A stretch of 64,000 nucleotides of DNA from a bacterium (lineage in GTDB: Bacteria > Vulcanimicrobiota > Xenobia > Xenobiales > JADMJV01): positions 416 to 64,415 of the forward strand of contig JAFEBA010000021.1 of NCBI GenBank assembly GCA_018266105.1, read 5' to 3'. Below the pieces are notes generated by a model, which worked only from the letters and a program-made list of their open reading frames with translations, did no database searches and was not told the origin of the DNA. Of this stretch, positions 25,093 to 32,984 are shown one piece after another (position 1 is the stretch's first letter; each line of letters begins with the position of its first letter). The position numbers and the translations under genes are program-made.

Positions 25093-25829
25093 GCGCTGCT
25101 GCTCTCCTCGAAGCCGGTCTGATACTTGTCGCCCAGGTAGTATTTGCGAGCGATGGGGCTGGTGGCGATGCTGGGGGCATCCCCAGCCACGAGAATCTTG
25201 CCGTCCCTAATTATATAGGCACGATCGGTGATGGCAAGCGTCTCGCGCACGTTGTGATCGGTAATCAACACTCCCAATCCGCGGCCACGCAGGCGACGCA
25301 CGATCTCCTGGATCTCGGCCACCTGAATCGGGTCAATCCCCGTGAAGGGCTCGTCCAGCAGCAGAAAACGCGGAGAAAAGGCCAGTGAACGAGCGATTTC
25401 CAGACGTCGGCGCTCACCACCTGAGAGCGAGATGGCCACGCTTTTGCGTCGCTCGTGCAGCCCGAACTCTTCCAACAACTCATCGATGCGCTGCTTCTGG
25501 GCCCGCCCGCGAATACCGCGCTCCTGCAGAACCAGGCGAATGTTTTGCTCCACCGTCATGGTCCGGAATGCCGAGGCCTCCTGAGCCAGGTAGCTGATGC
25601 CCAAACGAGCCCGCCGATAGAGAGGCAGATGGCCAATGCTCTTCTCGTCCAAAAAAATCTTGCCAGCAGTTGGCTTGACCAACCCGACAATCATGGTGAA
25701 CGTAGTGGTCTTGCCGGCGCCATTGGACCCCAGCAAGCCGACCACTTCGCCAGCATTGACTTCCAGACCGACTCCGTCCACCACCCGACGGCCGTTATAG
25801 ACCTTGGCCAGATCAACCGCCCGTATCAA
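25089..25829 (-). CDS. lptB: LPS export ABC transporter ATP-binding protein LptB
   Basis: 246 residues with all canonical ABC motifs: Walker A GSNGAGKTT, Q-loop ISYLAQEASAF, signature LSGGERRR, Walker B FLLLDEPFTGID and switch His ITDHNVRET. The family-typical YLAQEASAFRTMTVEQNI and the C-terminal REYYLG-like RKYYLGDKY identify LptB. TTG 25829 is chosen because GAGGGAG lies five bases upstream and the protein then aligns with LptB starts; it overlaps the end of the lptC-like gene by 17 bases. The open frame extends further upstream but into lptC. Confidence 0.95.
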   Translation of the reverse strand: MIRAVDLAKVYNGRRVVDGVGLEVNAGEVVGLLGSNGAGKTTTFTMIVGLVKPTAGKIFLDEKSIGHLPLYRRARLGISYLAQEASAFRTMTVEQNIRLVLQERGIRGRAQKQRIDELLEEFGLHERRKSVAISLSGGERRRLEIARSLAFSPRFLLLDEPFTGIDPIQVAEIQEIVRRLRGRGLGVLITDHNVRETLAITDRAYIIRDGKILVAGDAPSIATSPIARKYYLGDKYQTGFEESSSA

Positions 25830-26397
25830 AAGGGTCTCCCTCTTCCAGCACGGTGGTGATTTTGACGTGACCGTCGACCAGGATGCGCTCCAACTTGTCC
25901 GTGGTCGTCGCCGTATCACCCTGAATGTGAGTCTTGCCTCGGTCCCAGGTCACGCCCTCTGAGCCTTTGAGCACACCGGTTTTTCCGCTCCAGGTCATCT
26001 TGTTAGCCTTGATCAAATCTCGAGTGTCGTAGCGCCGGGCTTGCACTCCACCCGCAAACTCCAGCAGCTCGGTCTCCATCCGGTAAATCGCCTTGGGGGC
26101 CTGAATTCGAATCAACTTGTTCCCGTCGTGGTCGCTCAGGGTCCAGTCCACGTTGTCCAGTTGGGCCTGCTGCTGGGCGTCCAGATAGCGCCCCTTGAGC
26201 GCTTCCAGCAACCAGGGACGCCCTTTCTTCGAACGGATGAAGGTCTTGTTGGCCTCAGTCAGCAGATTGGACGGGCTCCGCTTCTTGGTGCTCGGGGCCG
26301 GAGTGGGCGTGCTGGAAGGCTCCGGTGCCGGAGGCGGCGCCGCAGTGCAGCCCAGGCAAGCCAGGGCGACCAGATATGCCAACTTCGAGAGTTTCAT
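25813..26397 (-). CDS. LptC-like lipoprotein (LPS export)
   Basis: 194 residues with a lipoprotein signal (MKLSKLAYLVALACLGC), a Pro/Ser/Thr linker and then an LptC/OstA-type beta-jellyroll (RIQAPKAIYRMETELLEFAGGVQARRYDTRDLIKANKMTWSGKTGVLKGSEGVTW). LptC passes lipopolysaccharide from LptBFG to the periplasmic bridge. The lipid anchor, in place of the usual membrane helix, is a variation. The position directly ahead of lptB supports the assignment. Another in-frame ATG at 26421 would add eight residues to the signal; neither has a clear ribosome binding site. Confidence 0.85.
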   Translation of the reverse strand: MKLSKLAYLVALACLGCTAAPPPAPEPSSTPTPAPSTKKRSPSNLLTEANKTFIRSKKGRPWLLEALKGRYLDAQQQAQLDNVDWTLSDHDGNKLIRIQAPKAIYRMETELLEFAGGVQARRYDTRDLIKANKMTWSGKTGVLKGSEGVTWDRGKTHIQGDTATTTDKLERILVDGHVKITTVLEEGDPFDTGG

Positions 26398-26552
26398 CGT
26401 TAGGAATGCACTCTTGCCCATACCAACACAAACGGAAAACATTTGATACGCACCAAAGTCTAAAATGCCACAGTATTGTCGTCTGTACCCTCCCCTCAGC
26501 AGGAGTCCACACCCTCGGCATGAAAAATCTTCAACAAAGGAGATCATTTTCA

Positions 26553-27248
26553 ATGGAAGACGTTCAAGATATTCCCACCTTCGAGGCCCGCGAAAGGCTT
26601 ACTCTTAAGGATGCCGTGCGCCTTTCGGGCATGTCCGAGAAAACTCTGCGCCGCAAACTGGAGGCCGGCCTGCTGACCGGTCAGCGCGAGACTCTGGACT
26701 ACGGCGGCTTCATGTGGATGATCGACGCCCGCTCGCTGGCCGAACTCTACCCAGATTCCGCAGCCGTGCGCGACTACGTCGCCTACCTAGAAAACTCGCT
26801 ACAGGCAAATCCCCGCCCGGCCAGTCCCCAGCCCAAACCGGAAGAAATGGTGCCGACACTGTCCTCCACCATCGAGGAGGAAGACGAACCGGCGCCGCCC
26901 GCCAAGAATGACTTTGTGCTCTACCTACTGGAAGAGAACCGCACTCTCAAAGAGGACCTTCGCGACCGCGAGCGCCAGTTGCGCAACCTGCAAGACCGAG
27001 CCCTGAATCTGGAACGGGAGTGCGGCGAGCAGCGGGGCACAGCCAGCACCCAGGCCCGGGTGCTGGAGTGGTTCCAACGTCAGCCACTGGCCATGCTGCC
27101 GGCCGCTGACCAGCAGACGCCGGCCGAAGTGCCGACCCCCCCCGCCCAGCCCGTGTCCAGTGGGGTAACCATCCCCCGCTCGTACCTGGCTGCTGGCTCA
27201 GCTCTGATCAGCCTGCTGGTGCTTTTGCTGGCGGTGCGGGCCTTTTGA
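26553..27248 (+). CDS. HTH-domain protein with coiled coil and C-terminal membrane anchor
   Basis: 231 residues. The N-terminus (about 14-60: LTLKDAVRLSGMSEKTLRRKLEAGLLTGQRE, FMWMIDARSLAELYP) is a MerR/excisionase-like winged helix-turn-helix. A Pro/Glu-rich linker, a coiled coil (LLEENRTLKEDLRDRERQLRNLQDRALNLE, about 125-155) and a Pro-rich stretch follow. A single hydrophobic helix (SYLAAGSALISLLVLLLAV) lies within three residues of the end. This is a tail-anchored protein with a DNA-binding head in the cytoplasm. ATG 26553 has AAGGAG 11 bases upstream. It is divergent from the lptC operon across a 155-bp gap, and could sense membrane state. Regulatory function is inferred from domains. Confidence 0.75.
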   Translation: MEDVQDIPTFEARERLTLKDAVRLSGMSEKTLRRKLEAGLLTGQRETLDYGGFMWMIDARSLAELYPDSAAVRDYVAYLENSLQANPRPASPQPKPEEMVPTLSSTIEEEDEPAPPAKNDFVLYLLEENRTLKEDLRDRERQLRNLQDRALNLERECGEQRGTASTQARVLEWFQRQPLAMLPAADQQTPAEVPTPPAQPVSSGVTIPRSYLAAGSALISLLVLLLAVRAF

Positions 27249-27348
27249 CTGAAACCCTCGGTGATGCCGGAGGCACCCACGCCCCCGGCGTTCCATGCCT
27301 GGACGGCCGACCCACACGTGCATACGGCCGAAATCCAGACCCAAGCCC

Positions 27349-27771
27349 ATGAAGTGCCCTAAATGCCAGGCCGAGGGCCCAACCGGCGCAGTCTACTGCG
27401 TCGGTTGCGGGTATTCTCGGGCCATGGTTGGCCGGGGGAGTTGGCGCTGGCTGATTAGTTTCGCCGCCCTGACGGTGGGTTGGCTGGTGGCCATGTTCAG
27501 CCTGGCCCCTCTCCTCATCACCCACCCGGCCGACCTGGCCAACCTGGGACTCAGCGCACTGACCCTGCTGCTGGGCCTGGTCATTCTACCCCGACCCTGC
27601 TCTCACCCCGACGGCGAGGGCCGCAACTTCTGCCCAGATTGCGGCGCCGCCGGTAGCCAGGCAGGCAATCCTTTTCGCCTGGCGCTGGTCCTCTTTGGCA
27701 GCGCAGCCGTATCGGTGGCGCTTTTCCTCTGCCATTGGATGGCCTCGGGCGCGCTTGCGCTAGAGCCCTGA
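27349..27771 (+). CDS. Zinc-ribbon membrane protein
   Basis: 140 residues. The N-terminus is a zinc ribbon (CPKCQAEGPTGAVYCVGCG), followed by two membrane helices (about 30-70), a second Cys cluster (PCSHPDGEGRNFCPDCGA, about 84-102) and a last membrane helix (about 110-132). The two CxxC pairs suggest two small zinc sites on the cytoplasmic face. Start ATG 27349 directly precedes the first zinc ribbon; no ribosome binding site is clear. The gene follows the tail-anchored HTH gene by 100 bp and is convergent with the MBL hydrolase. Function unknown. Confidence 0.65.
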   Translation: MKCPKCQAEGPTGAVYCVGCGYSRAMVGRGSWRWLISFAALTVGWLVAMFSLAPLLITHPADLANLGLSALTLLLGLVILPRPCSHPDGEGRNFCPDCGAAGSQAGNPFRLALVLFGSAAVSVALFLCHWMASGALALEP

Positions 27772-27778
27772 GTGGGAT

Positions 27779-28423
27779 CTACAGACCCTGCAAAAACGGG
27801 TTGGAGCGGCGTTCGGCGCCTACCGTTGTGGCCGGACCGTGACCAGGGAAAAGGCGGTAGTCGTCAGGTAAGCTGAGCACCTCGCGGGCAATGCTGTCCA
27901 GCAACTGTTGATGATTGCCACCGGGCAGATCAGTGCGTCCAATCGAGCCTTGAAAAACCACGTCGCCGGCGATCACGATCTTATCGGGATGACTGATGAA
28001 CAGGACCGAGCCCGGCGAGTGACCTGGGGCATGACGGATCTCAAAGGTGAAGGGTCCGGCCTTAAACTCCTTTTGAACCGAGAGCTCCCCATCCAAAACC
28101 GGTAGCGGACCCGGCGGCAGTCCAAACATGGCGGCCTGACGGGGCGCGTTCTCAGCCATCGACCAGTCGGCCTTGTGCAGCAACATGGGAATCTTGAGTT
28201 CCTGGTGCAGGTCCTCAGCGTAGGCCACGTGGTCGATATGCCCGTGCGTGAGCAAAATGTGAGAAAGCTTCAGGTCCAATTGACGGATGCGGGCCAGAAG
28301 ACTTGGAACCTCATCGCCCGGGTCAAAAATGACGCCGGTTTTGCTGGTCTCGTCATAGACCAGGTGGCAGTTCATCTGAAAAGGGCCTACAGGATAAATT
28401 TCGATCTTCATGGGCGGCGCCAT
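27779..28423 (-). CDS. MBL-fold hydrolase (glyoxalase II-like, YcbL type)
   Basis: 214 residues of the metallo-beta-lactamase superfamily. Metal ligands are visible: HGHIDH in LTHGHIDHVAYA, His in HAPGHSPGS, Asp in IAGDVVF and His in FPGHGPAT. The opening VGPFQMNCHLVYD and the GSIGRTDLPGG motif are typical of YcbL/GloB-like thioester hydrolases; a role in methylglyoxal or persulfide metabolism is possible but not determined. The internal ATG at 28411 (MKIEIYPVG) fits the family start as well as the first ATG. It is divergent from the NuoI/GltD fusion gene with a 47-bp gap. Confidence 0.88.
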   Translation of the reverse strand: MAPPMKIEIYPVGPFQMNCHLVYDETSKTGVIFDPGDEVPSLLARIRQLDLKLSHILLTHGHIDHVAYAEDLHQELKIPMLLHKADWSMAENAPRQAAMFGLPPGPLPVLDGELSVQKEFKAGPFTFEIRHAPGHSPGSVLFISHPDKIVIAGDVVFQGSIGRTDLPGGNHQQLLDSIAREVLSLPDDYRLFPGHGPATTVGAERRSNPFLQGL

Positions 28424-28470
28424 TCCCGCTCTGGGCAGGCATCCCTTCGCCTGAATCGAACGGCATTTGC

Positions 28471-30540
28471 ATGCCTACCCTACTTGAGAACGTTAAAGCC
28501 CTGTTGACCGGGATGAAGGTCACGATCTCCAACTTCCGCAAGGAACCGGTCACAATCACCTATCCCTGGGCCTACGACGACATCCCCACAAATTCGCGAG
28601 GGATGCTGCGCATGGTGGACTTTCACGACGCAGAATCGATCAGCCATAAGAGCGATTGGTATCACGGCACCCGCTGGGCCCCTTGCACCACCGGCTGTCC
28701 GGCTCACACCGACGCGCGCGGCTACGTCACCCTGGCTGGCGAGGGGAAATGGCGTGAAGGCCTGGACGTGCTGCGCAAGACTTATCCCTTCGTGGCCACC
28801 CTGGGTCGGGTCTGTCCCGCCCCCTGCGAAAAGTCTTGCAGTCGGGGTTTCACCGGACCTGAACCCATCTCCATTCGCAAACTCAAGCGAACCTTCTCAG
28901 ACTGGGAAGATTCGCTGCCTCCTGAAGAGAAATTCAGCTACCAGGAGTACTGCTGCAGCCAGCCGCTCAACGGCAAAAGTGTGGGCATCATCGGTGGCGG
29001 TCCGTCCGGCTACCAGTGCGCCATGTTGCTGCGCTCCTGGGGCTTTGAGTGTCACATCTACGAGATGAAAGATGTACCCGGCGGCTTCTTGACGCTGGGA
29101 ATTCCCTTATATCGACTGCCACGCCACACCGTCAACAACGAAATGGAACGCATCCACTCGCTGGAAGGCATCAAGCTGCACTGCAACACCGAAATCGGTA
29201 GCGACGTGACCTTCGATGAACTGGAGAAGCGCCACGACGAGGTGATCATCGCGGCCGGCGCCTGGAAACCTTATCGCCTGGAGCTGGCCAACGAAGAGAA
29301 GCCCTGGGTCTGGTATGGCGAGGACTTTCTTGAGGAGCAAATCTCCGGCCGCCTGACCGAAGTGCCGTCCAAAGTGGTGGTGGTGGGCGGGGGGAACACC
29401 GGTTTTGACTGCGCCCGCACCTGCCGTCGCCTGGGAGCCGAAGTCATTATGATTTACCGGCGCACACGCGCCGAAATGCCCTCAGAAGCAGAAGAAATCG
29501 AAGACGGTGAGGAAGAAGGCGTAGAATTGCGCTGGCTGACCTCGCCCAACGCGGTGGTGGTGGAGAACGGCCAGCTCAAGGGCATGGAAGTGATCCTAAA
29601 CCGGCTGGGCAACAAAGACGCCTCCGGACGTCGCAAGCCCGTGCCAATCAAGGGTTCGGAACAGCTGATCGAGTGCGGAATGATCATTACCGCCCTCGGC
29701 CGCGAGGTCGATTTGCCCTGGATCCCCAAGGACGTCACCCGCAACCGCAACGGCACCGTCAAGGTGGACAAGGACGGCAAAACCACCCGTGACAAGGTCT
29801 GGGCCTGCGGCGATGTGTGTCAGGTCTCCACGATCATCAACGCCATCGGACAGGCCGACCGGGCCTGCATCGGCATTGCCCGCAAGCACAACTGCCTGCC
29901 CGACAAGCTGCCCTTCCTGTATAACTTCGATCACGTAACCCCTTATGCGGACGGCAGCGATCCCGGCAAGACCGCCCCAATCAAAGAGCGCATCGAGGGC
30001 CTGGGAATGGTTCCTCATCCCCCGGCTCACCACTTTGAAGACAACAAGCCGTGGTTGCGCCAGTCCAAGCAAAAACCGTTTCGCAATATGAATCTGCAGG
30101 TTCCCATGCCCAAGATCCCGGGCCCGGTGCGCATTCAGACCTTTGACGAACACGACATGGGCTTCTCATTGGAGATGGCTCAGCGCGAAGGCAAGCGCTG
30201 CTATGGCTGCGCCGCGGAAGTTTGTGTGGGTTGCGGCGTGTGCGTGGACGCGTGCCCGGACAGCTGCATCCATCTGGAATCACCCCAAAACGAAAAGGGT
30301 TATGACTTCCCCGAAGTCTACTCCATCGACCTGGCGCGCTGCTGCTATTGCGGGCTGTGCACCGAAGCCTGTCCAACCGACTCACTGGTCTTCACCTCGA
30401 ACTTCGAGATGGCCATTCAGGAGAAGCAAGATTCATTCTTGACCAAGCCACGTATGAACCTGGGCCTGGTGCACAAGGAGAAGGCCCAACTCGGGCCTGA
30501 GAAATCCGGTCTCAAAGAGCTGCGGGTCATTCCCTCTTAG
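28471..30540 (+). CDS. NuoI/GltD fusion: FAD/NAD(P)H oxidoreductase inserted in a NuoI-like ferredoxin subunit
   Basis: 689 residues in three parts. Residues 1-48 read like the NuoI start: an amphipathic helix, then VTISNFRKEPVTITYP and an RGML motif. Residues ~70-500 are a GltD-type flavoprotein: Cys residues in APCTTGC and RVCPAPCEKSC, FAD loop GGGPSG (175-180), NAD(P)H loop GGGNTG (306-311), YRRTRAEMPSEAEE and a VWACGDV FAD motif. Residues ~576-689 resume NuoI with two [4Fe-4S] motifs (CVGCGVCVDACP from 585 and CCYCGLCTEACP from 624), and TSNFEMA as in complex I subunit I. It may oxidise NAD(P)H and pass electrons to the ferredoxin clusters. Subunit I is missing from the nuo operon in this window. 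It is monocistronic, and its end overlaps the convergent MerR gene by 14 bases. Confidence 0.88.
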   Translation: MPTLLENVKALLTGMKVTISNFRKEPVTITYPWAYDDIPTNSRGMLRMVDFHDAESISHKSDWYHGTRWAPCTTGCPAHTDARGYVTLAGEGKWREGLDVLRKTYPFVATLGRVCPAPCEKSCSRGFTGPEPISIRKLKRTFSDWEDSLPPEEKFSYQEYCCSQPLNGKSVGIIGGGPSGYQCAMLLRSWGFECHIYEMKDVPGGFLTLGIPLYRLPRHTVNNEMERIHSLEGIKLHCNTEIGSDVTFDELEKRHDEVIIAAGAWKPYRLELANEEKPWVWYGEDFLEEQISGRLTEVPSKVVVVGGGNTGFDCARTCRRLGAEVIMIYRRTRAEMPSEAEEIEDGEEEGVELRWLTSPNAVVVENGQLKGMEVILNRLGNKDASGRRKPVPIKGSEQLIECGMIITALGREVDLPWIPKDVTRNRNGTVKVDKDGKTTRDKVWACGDVCQVSTIINAIGQADRACIGIARKHNCLPDKLPFLYNFDHVTPYADGSDPGKTAPIKERIEGLGMVPHPPAHHFEDNKPWLRQSKQKPFRNMNLQVPMPKIPGPVRIQTFDEHDMGFSLEMAQREGKRCYGCAAEVCVGCGVCVDACPDSCIHLESPQNEKGYDFPEVYSIDLARCCYCGLCTEACPTDSLVFTSNFEMAIQEKQDSFLTKPRMNLGLVHKEKAQLGPEKSGLKELRVIPS

Positions 30541-31045
30541 GGCGGCGTTTGCGCGGTCGCTCCAAGAGCTGATCGCGGAGGTAATCCAGCAGAAATCGAG
30601 CCGCTTCGGTCGGCTCCAGCGGCTGCAATTTGCGCAGTGCGGCTCCGGCCCGTTCGTCCAACAGAGGCCTAAGCTGCTGCAAATGCTCTCCGGCCAGCTG
30701 GGCCCGACTTCTCCATTGCTGTTCACGTGGGTCCCAGAAGACTTCGAGCGGGTCGTAATCGTAGGGGGCTTCGAGTTGTTTGAGTTTCTCAGCCAGAGCC
30801 GGCACCTGAAAACCCTGATCGACCACTAGAGAACGAATGAAGCGTAGCTCCACCAGATCTCGAGGAGTGTAGCGACGGCTGCGCCCCTCCAGGGGCAACT
30901 CGGGGTGAATCAACCCCTGGCTCTCCCAATACTGAATCATGCGCACGGTAACACCCAGGGCTTTGGCAGCGTCGCTCTGAGAAAGATAGAGCAGAGCCTT
31001 CTGAAAAAACTCCAACTGCGTATCTTGTGGAATTCTGCGCAACAC
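30527..31045 (-). CDS. MerR family transcriptional regulator
   Basis: 172 residues starting at GTG 31045. The winged HTH (LSQSDAAKALGVTVRMIQYWESQGLIHPELPLEGRSRRYTPRDLVELRFI, about 21-70) is the MerR DNA-binding domain with its RxYxxxDL wing. The remainder is a helical region without the Cys ligands of metal-sensing members. It ends in a basic tail. Upstream on the minus strand TTAACA (31114-31119) and TAGAAA (31092-31097) with 16-bp spacing form a possible weak promoter. The target is unknown; the neighbouring fusion flavoprotein gene (convergent) and the promoter at 31137 (divergent) are the nearest candidates. Confidence 0.85.
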   Translation of the reverse strand: MLRRIPQDTQLEFFQKALLYLSQSDAAKALGVTVRMIQYWESQGLIHPELPLEGRSRRYTPRDLVELRFIRSLVVDQGFQVPALAEKLKQLEAPYDYDPLEVFWDPREQQWRSRAQLAGEHLQQLRPLLDERAGAALRKLQPLEPTEAARFLLDYLRDQLLERPRKRRPKRE

Positions 31046-31136
31046 TCAGGCAGGTTCGCCACCGCTCTTGGGGCCTCTTGCATGGAATTTTTTTCTAACC
31101 CGCACATAAATTGTGTTAAATCGAACAGTGTTTGGA

Positions 31137-31165
31137 TTGACGGGCACATGGCTTGGTACTATACT
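31137..31165 (+). promoter_or_regulatory. Strong sigma-70-type promoter
   Basis: TTGACG (31137-31142) and TATACT (31160-31165) with a 17-bp spacer, each 5 of 6 matches to consensus. Predicted transcription start near 31172. This is the best housekeeping promoter I see in the window. Confidence 0.75.
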
Positions 31166-31171
31166 GGGCCA

Positions 31172-31267
31172 CAGAGTCTTGCGGACTTCCCCCGGGAAGC
31201 TCCACCCAAGTGGGTACTCTGGTTCCTCCATGTTCGAAGGCACCCTGAAAAGGGTGCCTTTTCTTTT
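31172..31267 (+). ncRNA. Candidate small RNA or leader attenuator ahead of GH26 gene
   Basis: Between the strong promoter and an intrinsic terminator lies a ~95-base stretch with no coding frame. It can fold into a closing helix (CAGAGT near 31172 with ACTCTG near 31216) enclosing a CTTCC/GGAAG hairpin (about 31181-31195) and an ACCC/GGGT hairpin (about 31203-31214), followed by the terminator stem. The next gene starts 20 bases past the T-run and has no ribosome binding site, so the element could be an independent small RNA or a transcription attenuator/riboswitch of that gene. It lacks the SRP RNA GGAAG-tetraloop motif, tRNA arms and 6S architecture. Confidence 0.45.
31237..31267 (+). terminator. 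Rho-independent terminator
   Basis: Stem AAGGCACCC (31237-31245) with GGGTGCCTT (31252-31260), loop TGAAAA, followed by TTTTCTTTT. It lies upstream, not downstream, of the GH26 coding region. Confidence 0.88.
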
Positions 31268-31287
31268 GTCCCGAAACGTCGATCGAT

Positions 31288-32931
31288 TTGAAACGATTTC
31301 TATGGCTCGCCTTTTTGTGGACCGGCTGCGGCTCAGCCCCACCCCCTCCCGATCCTCCCCCCGCCACTCGCTCCTACACCCCCCCACCCGCGCCCTCGCG
31401 ACGCCCAAAGCCTGCGAAAGTGTCCGCGCGCTCCACTCCCCAGCCTTTGTCCACCCCCAGCCTGAGCCCAACTCCGCTGCCCTCTCCCGCACCCATGCTG
31501 GTGCTGCCTTCCCCGGACCGGCCCCAGACGCGCGACCAGGGCGGCCCCGACGACCCGAGCAGCGCCGCCTCCTGGCGCAGCTATGCAGAGCACTGCCTCA
31601 AGCAACATGCCTTTGCCCAGGCCTCGTCTGCATTTGCGCGCGAAGCAGCCATCTATCGCAAAAAGGGCGACCCCGAAGCAGCCATCGTCGAGCAACTCAA
31701 ATCTGAGCGCTACCGCACTCAGATTGAACTCTTTTACTGGCGGCCGGTGGACGACCCCAAGCGACCGCCGGGCCGGCTCGAGCCCGCCCAGGGTTGCATG
31801 GTGGGGGCCTTCATTGACCGGGACGATAGCGTGGAAAAGCACATGTTCGGACCTCAAATGCATGGGGATATCGCCCAGTTCAACCAACTGGTGGGACGCC
31901 GCCAGGCCAGTTTCTTCACCTACCTCAGCCTGCAGCGCGAATTTCCGCGCCCCTGGGCTGACTACGTGCGGGAACAGGGCGCCGTCCCTCACCTGGCCTG
32001 GGAGCCGCAGAGCCTGGACCAGGTCACTCCCGAACTGATGGAAACCTTCGTGGACGCCCTGGTCGACTATGATGGTCCCGTTATCGTTCGCTTCGCCAGC
32101 GAGATGAATGGCGAATGGACGCGCTACCACGACGACCCCGCTCGCTACCGGCAGGTCTTTCGCGACCTTTATAAGGCCATGCGCAGGGCCCCTCAAGCCG
32201 CCCTGCTCTGGTGCCCCAACGCCATGCCGGCCGACAAAATCGATCAATACTATCCCGGAGATGATGGCTGCGATTGGGTTGGAGTCAATTTCTATAGCGT
32301 GCTCTATCTGGACAACGATCCAAAGCGACCGGGGGACTGGATTCATCCCATCGATCTGCTCAACGCCGTCTATCCCCGCTATCGGCAACGCAAGCCCATC
32401 GCCATCGGCGAATATGCCGCCAGTCACCAATCTGTGCTCAACCCGGTCCAGAAGGTTGAATTCGCCCGCATTAAGATGGCCCAACTCTACGAAAGCCTGC
32501 CCCTGCTGTTTCCGGACGTGAAGTTGGTCAGTTGGTACGACTGCGACAACATCACTAAAGCCCGCAGCGAGCGCCAGCTCAACAATTTTCGACTGACCGA
32601 CCAGCCTGATCTGCTCAACGACTACAAACGCTGGACCTCCAATCCTTGGTATCTCGGTGCGGGCCAGAGTTCCGCTCCTCGCCAAGCCGACCCCTTCCCC
32701 AGCCATTTGCCTGGCTCCGTAGAGGTGCAGGCCTGGGTGCGCAGTTATGAACCCAACCCGCAGGTTTTTCTTCGATTGGACGGCAAGTTGTTACACCGAC
32801 AGCAACTGCCCGAAGGTGGAAAGTTCCAGCTGCCTTCGCTCAAAATGGGCAAGCATAAGCTTGAGGTGCTGGTTTACGAGACATCTGGCCGTTTTGTGGA
32901 GAAACGCGCCTATCCGTTTACCCTCGATTGA
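31288..32931 (+). CDS. GH26 family glycoside hydrolase-like lipoprotein
   Basis: 547 residues starting at TTG 31288 with a lipoprotein-like signal (FLWLAFLWTGC), a Pro-rich linker (to ~70) and a small helical TPR-like segment (~90-130). The GH26 TIM barrel (about 150-450) follows, with the acid/base Glu in RFASEMNGEW (near 272) and the nucleophile Glu in KPIAIGEYAAS (near 374). A C-terminal beta domain (about 475-547) resembles a carbohydrate-binding module. GH26 enzymes cleave beta-mannans or related glucans; substrate not determined. The upstream promoter-terminator element suggests conditional read-through. The next gene follows after 53 bp. Confidence 0.85.
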   Translation: MKRFLWLAFLWTGCGSAPPPPDPPPATRSYTPPPAPSRRPKPAKVSARSTPQPLSTPSLSPTPLPSPAPMLVLPSPDRPQTRDQGGPDDPSSAASWRSYAEHCLKQHAFAQASSAFAREAAIYRKKGDPEAAIVEQLKSERYRTQIELFYWRPVDDPKRPPGRLEPAQGCMVGAFIDRDDSVEKHMFGPQMHGDIAQFNQLVGRRQASFFTYLSLQREFPRPWADYVREQGAVPHLAWEPQSLDQVTPELMETFVDALVDYDGPVIVRFASEMNGEWTRYHDDPARYRQVFRDLYKAMRRAPQAALLWCPNAMPADKIDQYYPGDDGCDWVGVNFYSVLYLDNDPKRPGDWIHPIDLLNAVYPRYRQRKPIAIGEYAASHQSVLNPVQKVEFARIKMAQLYESLPLLFPDVKLVSWYDCDNITKARSERQLNNFRLTDQPDLLNDYKRWTSNPWYLGAGQSSAPRQADPFPSHLPGSVEVQAWVRSYEPNPQVFLRLDGKLLHRQQLPEGGKFQLPSLKMGKHKLEVLVYETSGRFVEKRAYPFTLD

Positions 32932-32984
32932 GGCGGGAGCCCCGGGCGAGGAAGGCTGGAGCTTAGTCCGAACGGCTTGAAACG

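Noticed and set aside
31172..31267. The structured element as SRP RNA, 6S RNA, tmRNA or a tRNA
   Set aside because: No SRP GGAAG loop motif, too short for 6S or tmRNA, no clover-leaf arms or CCA end.
31333..32706. 457-codon minus-strand frame opposite the GH26 gene
   Set aside because: Shadow; the plus strand has catalytic motifs and a signal peptide.
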